Source: Pedosphaera sp. (GTDB lineage Bacteria > Verrucomicrobiota > Verrucomicrobiia > Limisphaerales > JADLHS01). Taken from it: DNA of 64,000 nt. Below the pieces are notes generated by a model, which worked only from the letters and a program-made list of their open reading frames with translations, did no database searches and was not told where the DNA came from. Positions 60,140 to 64,000 of this stretch are shown in pieces. Location: the NCBI GenBank assembly GCA_009695195.1, contig SIBJ01000004.1:1-64000 (forward strand). Direction: 5' to 3'. The position numbers were made by a program, and so were the translations under genes. How positions within the stretch are numbered: the first letter of the stretch is position 1; each line of letters opens with the position of its first letter.

Positions 60140-60742
60140 GTGAATTCCTACCATCGCCCGCCACTTCGCGCGGGTTTCTCCATGCTCGAACTCTTCCTCG
60201 TCATGGTGCTGATGGTGATTCTGTTCACGATGTATTGGAGTTTTGTCGCGAAAGGCCGCGGGCCCTCGAAGCTGAAAGGCTGCCAATCCAACCAGTTGAA
60301 GATTTACATCGCGCTGGACATCTACGCCAACGACCACGCCGGCAGATTTCCGACCGCGACAAACGCAACGACCCCGGCGGAGGCGCTCGCCGTGCTCACG
60401 CCGCAGTACACGGTGGACACGACCGTCTTCACTTGCCCCGGCAGTAAGGATTCCCCGCTGCCGTCCGGCGAGTCGTTCGCCCAAAAGAAAATCAGCTACG
60501 CCTACTTCATGGGCCGCAGCCGGCGCGACGCGGCGGAGGTTTTGTTGTGCGATCAACTCGTGGACGCCTTGCCCAAGGCCGCGGGGCAGGCAGCGTTTTC
60601 CGTGACGGGCAAATCGCCCGGCAACAATCACGAAAAGTCCGGCGGAAATTTTTTATATGGCGACGGGCACGTGGAAGCCACGCCCGCCACGGTGCCGTTT
60701 TCACTCGTCATTCCGCCGGGCGTTGTGCTACTGAATCCATGA
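60140..60742 (+). CDS. Type IV pilin-like/pseudopilin protein with H-X9-DG motif
   Basis: About 200 residues. The prepilin signal LRAGFSMLELFLVMVLMVIL has the G|F cleavage point, Glu5 and a hydrophobic helix. The C-terminal globular part has NNHEKSGGNFLYGDGHVEA, the H-X9-DG motif of pseudopilin-like proteins common in Planctomycetes and Verrucomicrobia. The GTG at 60140 with an adjacent GGAG is chosen; an upstream ATG at 60077 is possible. Encoded 12 bp before the zinc-ribbon protein. Confidence 0.85.
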   Translation: MNSYHRPPLRAGFSMLELFLVMVLMVILFTMYWSFVAKGRGPSKLKGCQSNQLKIYIALDIYANDHAGRFPTATNATTPAEALAVLTPQYTVDTTVFTCPGSKDSPLPSGESFAQKKISYAYFMGRSRRDAAEVLLCDQLVDALPKAAGQAAFSVTGKSPGNNHEKSGGNFLYGDGHVEATPATVPFSLVIPPGVVLLNP

Positions 60743-60754
60743 CGGAACGTAGTC

Positions 60755-63316
60755 ATGAAAATCCAGTGCGCATGTGGTGCAAAATACGCCTTCGAGGTCA
60801 CGCCGGAGCAGGCGCACCAGCGGGTCCAATTCGTCTGCCCCGCCTGCGGCCTCGATTCGTCCGACTACCTCACCGATCTCGTCCGGCAGCAGTTCGGCAT
60901 CGGTGCGCCGGGGCCGGGCGCCGCGCCGGCCGTTGAGATCGCCGCGCCGCCCAGCCACGCGCCGGCGCCCGCCGATTCGTTCGCGACCACGGTGACGCCT
61001 CGACCACCGGTTCCTGTCGCCGCGCCCGAACCGGTGACTCCGCCGCCGCCCCCGCCCGTCCGCGTCGTGGCGCCACAATCCGTCGCGCCGCCACCGGCGC
61101 CAGTGCCGACGGTGCGATTGCATCGCGGCGGACAAAAAGCCACGGAGGCCGAGGCGGAGGTGAAAGACACGCGCTTCTGCGCGAAACATCCCGGCGTGCG
61201 CACAACGGAAACCTGCTGCGTCTGTCAGAAACCGATTTGCCCGAAGTGCATGGAGTTGTCCGGCTACGTCTGTTCGCCACTGTGCAAACAGAAAGCCGAG
61301 CTGCGCGGCATTGACGTACCGGTTTTTGAAGGACAAAAAGCGCTCGTCGAGCGGCGGCGTTCGCGCAAGCTCGGTTGGGTCTTCGCCACTTCCGGCACGA
61401 CGGTCGCGGCGGTGCTCGGGCTTTGGATCTGGTGGACGTGGATCGGCCAGACGCCGCGCGTGGCGTTCGCCGTGCGTTTCGAGACGCCGGCGTACAGCGG
61501 TTCATCGGTTTTGTGCGCGCCGGAGCAAATTGTTTTTCTCCACGGCGCCACGCTCGCGCGCCACGACGTGAAGGCGAGCAAAGAAATCTGGTCCCGCTCG
61601 CTGATTGACAAGGCGAAGATCGCCGCCGACGTGGAGCGGGAACTCAAACGACTGCGCACGTTGCAGGAAAAGTTGAACAGCGATTTCCCGGACGCGGACC
61701 CGATCAAAATCCCCGCGCCGGAAAAACTCGCGCGGCAATTCGAGCGCGCCACCGCGGAGTCGCTCGAACTGCGCATCGTTGGCCAGAACATCTGGGTCCA
61801 GTGGCCGGACAAACTGGTGCGTTACGATTGGGACACGGGCGCGCCGGCGAAGGAGCTCGCGGTCGAGGGCGGCGGGTTTCGCGGCTTCATCGCTCGCGGC
61901 GACGAGTTGCTGATGCTCGACGAGCAACCCGGCAGACACATCATCACGCACATCAACCTCGCCAGCGCGACGACCCGCACTGAAGAAATCATTGATCCCG
62001 AAAAACCCGCCGCAGCGGTCGTCGCCAAATCAGAAACACTCTCGGCGACAAACAAGCCCGCTGCCGGAGCCGTCGCCACGCGCGGCGCGAAAAAAACTTC
62101 CGGCGGCGCGGGCTTGCCCATCGGCAAACCGGGAGCGGACGGCGGCAAGCCATTGGACCCCGCGAAAGTCGAGGAACAGGCGGCGCACATGACGCTCGCG
62201 GGCCGGATCGCCTCGCCCGCCGTGCTGGCGGCGAATCGCAATCAGGAGCGCACGCTCGCGGCGATGAATGACTCGGGCAAACCCCGTCCAACCGGCGACG
62301 AGCCGGCACCGGAACCGACCGAAACTTTTTCGCTGATGCCGGCGAAGGATGGCTACGTGGAATTTTCCACGCGCCTGATCGAACAGCGCCTGGTGGCGCG
62401 CAAGGCGATGAAGGAAGCGCCGAAGAAATCCGCGCTCGACGGGCCGGTGAGCGTGGGCGCCTCGATGGAAACCGCGAACCAGCTCCTGAACGAGATGCAA
62501 CGCGAGCGCGGGGGCGACACGGTGATGGAAGACGAGAGCCGTTACTCGGTGACCTTGCGCCGCGCCGACGCCAAGGACACGGCCAAGTGGACCGGCGAAG
62601 TGATCGGGCATCCCTCGATCTTCCCGCTCCAGTCCGTCAACGTCATCACCGGCAACCGCTCGATCATCGTGCTCGACAAGGACAATAAAAAAATGTGGTC
62701 GGGCGAACTTTCCTACAACGTCGAACGCGGCGGTTCGCTGGAGGTGAACGAAAAGACCGGCCAGGGGCCGTGCGTCGAGCGCGGCGACACGCTGTTTGTT
62801 TTCGACGAAGGCGTGCTGACGGCATTTGATTTGAAGAAGGGCACCGTCCGTTGGCGTCTGCCGTCGGTCGGGATTTCCGGTTTGTTCTTCGATGAACAGG
62901 GCAAACTTTACGTCAACTCCACGACCGCGAGTCCGGACAGCATCAAGTATTCGCGGCAGATTGACATCACGCGCGGGACGAGCGGGCTGTTGATGAAAGT
63001 CGAGCCGGCGACGGGAAAAACTTTATGGACCCGCGAAATCAACGGCACGCTCGCCTACGTTTCCGGCAAATATATTTTCACGCTCCAATCCTACGCGCCG
63101 CCCGGCTACGATTCGGAGGAAGAAAATCCGTATCAGGCCGCGCCGATCATGCAGACCGACCCGTTCGTTCGCATCCGGCGGATCAATCCCGCCAACGGCA
63201 AGGACCTGTGGGCGCATTTCCAATTGCGCTGCCCCATGGACGTGCGCTTCGACCGCAACAAAATCCATCTCGTGTTCAAACGAGAAGTGCAGGTGCTGAA
63301 GTTCCTGACGCTGTGA
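60755..63316 (+). CDS. Zinc-ribbon/B-box membrane protein with a PQQ-like beta-propeller
   Basis: An 853-residue protein. The N-terminus has a zinc ribbon (KIQCACGAKYAFEV...FVCPACGLD), a Pro/Ala-rich linker and a B-box-like zinc site (FCAKHPGVRTTETCCVCQKPICPKC). One membrane helix follows at ~210-230 (GWVFATSGTTVAAVLGLWIWW). The rest has repeated beta-blade motifs (VFDEGVLTAFDLKKGTVRW, MKVEPATGKTLWTREI) of a PQQ-like propeller. The cytoplasmic zinc part and extracytoplasmic propeller suggest a membrane-spanning scaffold or sensor. Function unknown. Likely co-transcribed with the pseudopilin gene. Confidence 0.8.
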   Translation: MKIQCACGAKYAFEVTPEQAHQRVQFVCPACGLDSSDYLTDLVRQQFGIGAPGPGAAPAVEIAAPPSHAPAPADSFATTVTPRPPVPVAAPEPVTPPPPPPVRVVAPQSVAPPPAPVPTVRLHRGGQKATEAEAEVKDTRFCAKHPGVRTTETCCVCQKPICPKCMELSGYVCSPLCKQKAELRGIDVPVFEGQKALVERRRSRKLGWVFATSGTTVAAVLGLWIWWTWIGQTPRVAFAVRFETPAYSGSSVLCAPEQIVFLHGATLARHDVKASKEIWSRSLIDKAKIAADVERELKRLRTLQEKLNSDFPDADPIKIPAPEKLARQFERATAESLELRIVGQNIWVQWPDKLVRYDWDTGAPAKELAVEGGGFRGFIARGDELLMLDEQPGRHIITHINLASATTRTEEIIDPEKPAAAVVAKSETLSATNKPAAGAVATRGAKKTSGGAGLPIGKPGADGGKPLDPAKVEEQAAHMTLAGRIASPAVLAANRNQERTLAAMNDSGKPRPTGDEPAPEPTETFSLMPAKDGYVEFSTRLIEQRLVARKAMKEAPKKSALDGPVSVGASMETANQLLNEMQRERGGDTVMEDESRYSVTLRRADAKDTAKWTGEVIGHPSIFPLQSVNVITGNRSIIVLDKDNKKMWSGELSYNVERGGSLEVNEKTGQGPCVERGDTLFVFDEGVLTAFDLKKGTVRWRLPSVGISGLFFDEQGKLYVNSTTASPDSIKYSRQIDITRGTSGLLMKVEPATGKTLWTREINGTLAYVSGKYIFTLQSYAPPGYDSEEENPYQAAPIMQTDPFVRIRRINPANGKDLWAHFQLRCPMDVRFDRNKIHLVFKREVQVLKFLTL

Positions 63317-63325
63317 GGCGCGCCC

Positions 63326-64000
63326 TCAGCGCGCCGTCAATTCCTTCAACTTCTCCGCCGCGCGCCCGTCATCAATCACCGTCGCGGCCAGTTCCCAGCC
63401 GTCCGCTATGGATTTCGATTTCCCGGCCACGAGCAACGCGGCGCCGGCGTTCAACAACACCGCGTCGCGCTTCGGCCCGCGCTCGTCGCCGCTGAGGATC
63501 GCGCGGATGATTTGCGCGTTTGCGCTCCGGTCCCCGCCGCGCAAGTCCGCGAGCGTCGCGGGTTGCAGCGGGAACTGATTCGCATCGAGCGTCGAAGCCG
63601 TGAACCCACGCTCCTGGTAAAACTCCGCGACGGTGTTGCTGCCGAGCGTCGAAAGCTCGTCGAGGTATGATTTGGGCGATGGCGATAGTTTGACCATTGA
63701 CGATTGGCTATGGGCTATCGCCCCGCCGCCGCTGGCAACTTTGGACTTTGGGCTTTGAACTTCCGACTCGATTTCCCCGCAGACGACCATCCCGCGCCGC
63801 ACGCCGAGCGATTGCAGCACGTGCGCGATCGGCTCGCACAATTCCGCGCGTGGCACGCCGACGAGCTGCGCCGTGGGCCGCGCCGGATTGAGCAGCGGCC
63901 CGAGAAAATTAAAGATCGTCCGCTGCCCGCGTTCCGCGCACAGCTTGCGCGCCGGGGCGATGTGCTTGAACGCCGGGTGAAAATTCGGCGCGAAGAAAAA
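63326..64000 (-). CDS. trpD: Anthranilate phosphoribosyltransferase, 5' end outside the window
   Basis: The frame is open to the window edge. Motifs seen: FFFAPNFHPAFKHIAPAR, TIFNFLGPLLNPARPTAQ, VGVPRAELCEPIAHVLQSLG, LDELSTLG, and NAGAALLVAGKSKSIADGW near the C-terminus. The enzyme joins anthranilate to phosphoribosyl pyrophosphate in tryptophan synthesis. About 35 extra residues (SEVQSPKSKVASGGGAIAHS...) encoded by simple repeats interrupt the protein between VVCGEIE and the conserved LDELS loop near the active site. Confidence 0.92.
   Translation of the reverse strand, partial: FFFAPNFHPAFKHIAPARKLCAERGQRTIFNFLGPLLNPARPTAQLVGVPRAELCEPIAHVLQSLGVRRGMVVCGEIESEVQSPKSKVASGGGAIAHSQSSMVKLSPSPKSYLDELSTLGSNTVAEFYQERGFTASTLDANQFPLQPATLADLRGGDRSANAQIIRAILSGDERGPKRDAVLLNAGAALLVAGKSKSIADGWELAATVIDDGRAAEKLKELTAR
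63681..63764. repeat. Stutter repeat in frame in trpD
   Basis: Two simple motifs: GATAGTTTGACCATTGACGA / TTGGCTATGGGCTATCGCC and TTTGGACTTTGGGCTTTG, separated by a GC-rich CCGCCGCCG stretch. The class resembles the other stutter repeats in the window. Confidence 0.8.

Overview
The window is GC-rich chromosomal DNA from a bacterium that most resembles the Verrucomicrobiota, probably a Pedosphaera/Limisphaerales-type lineage. This is an inference from gene content: a DUF3276 PUR-type nucleic-acid-binding protein, a pseudopilin with a C-terminal H-X9-DG motif, a DUF3826 protein next to a GH2 glycosidase, an RTX protein ending in a verrucomicrobial-style C-terminal domain, and many families of dispersed palindromic repeats. 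No rRNA or strict phylogenetic marker is present to prove it.

Layout. 0-9 kb: housekeeping and stress genes (rsfS, DUF3276, pirin, YceI, PIN-PhoH coupled to a GST-like gene), a class III aminotransferase and an MFS transporter. 9-17.9 kb: two sensor kinases, a Y-family polymerase, a GlpT-type antiporter, ogt and a three-gene cluster of membrane-tailed proteins, two of them coiled-coil. 17.9-27.6 kb: an NCS1 permease, a giant RTX protein split by an in-frame TAG, and a complete ISKra4-family insertion sequence. 27.7-40 kb: an ECF sigma factor, a 1493-residue anti-sigma-like/Wzz-like/vWA fusion and a 2350-residue envelope protein, all on the minus strand. 40-47 kb: a pyrimidine-degradation cluster interrupted by small accessory modules. 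47.7-59 kb: a triple-RidA secreted protein, acyl-CoA synthetase, a possible M14-like lipoprotein, DUF3826/GH2, HDAC-like, S1/P1 nuclease-like and DUF423 genes, plus two chimeric genes (RuBisCO-like::BASS transporter and PocR::adenylate kinase). 59.4-64 kb: a tRNA-Ile2/GIY-YIG cassette between tRNA remnants, a pseudopilin, a zinc-ribbon/beta-propeller protein and the 3' part of trpD.

How genes work together. The NCS1 permease, PreA, dihydropyrimidinase, N-carbamoyl-amino-acid hydrolase, class III aminotransferase and CoA-acylating semialdehyde dehydrogenase could take uracil/thymine to beta-alanine (or beta-aminoisobutyrate) and on to acetyl- or propionyl-CoA. Only the PreT partner is not seen. 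The ECF sigma, vWA and giant-protein genes look like one envelope-sensing or envelope-building operon; the last two are separated by 1 bp.

The most unusual feature is how often palindromic or simple repeats lie in frame inside coding genes. The 2350-residue gene alone carries five; others lie in trpD, the RidA-like gene, the GH2 gene and the sigma factor gene. Repeats also supply a start codon (RidA-like gene) and a stop codon (dihydropyrimidinase).
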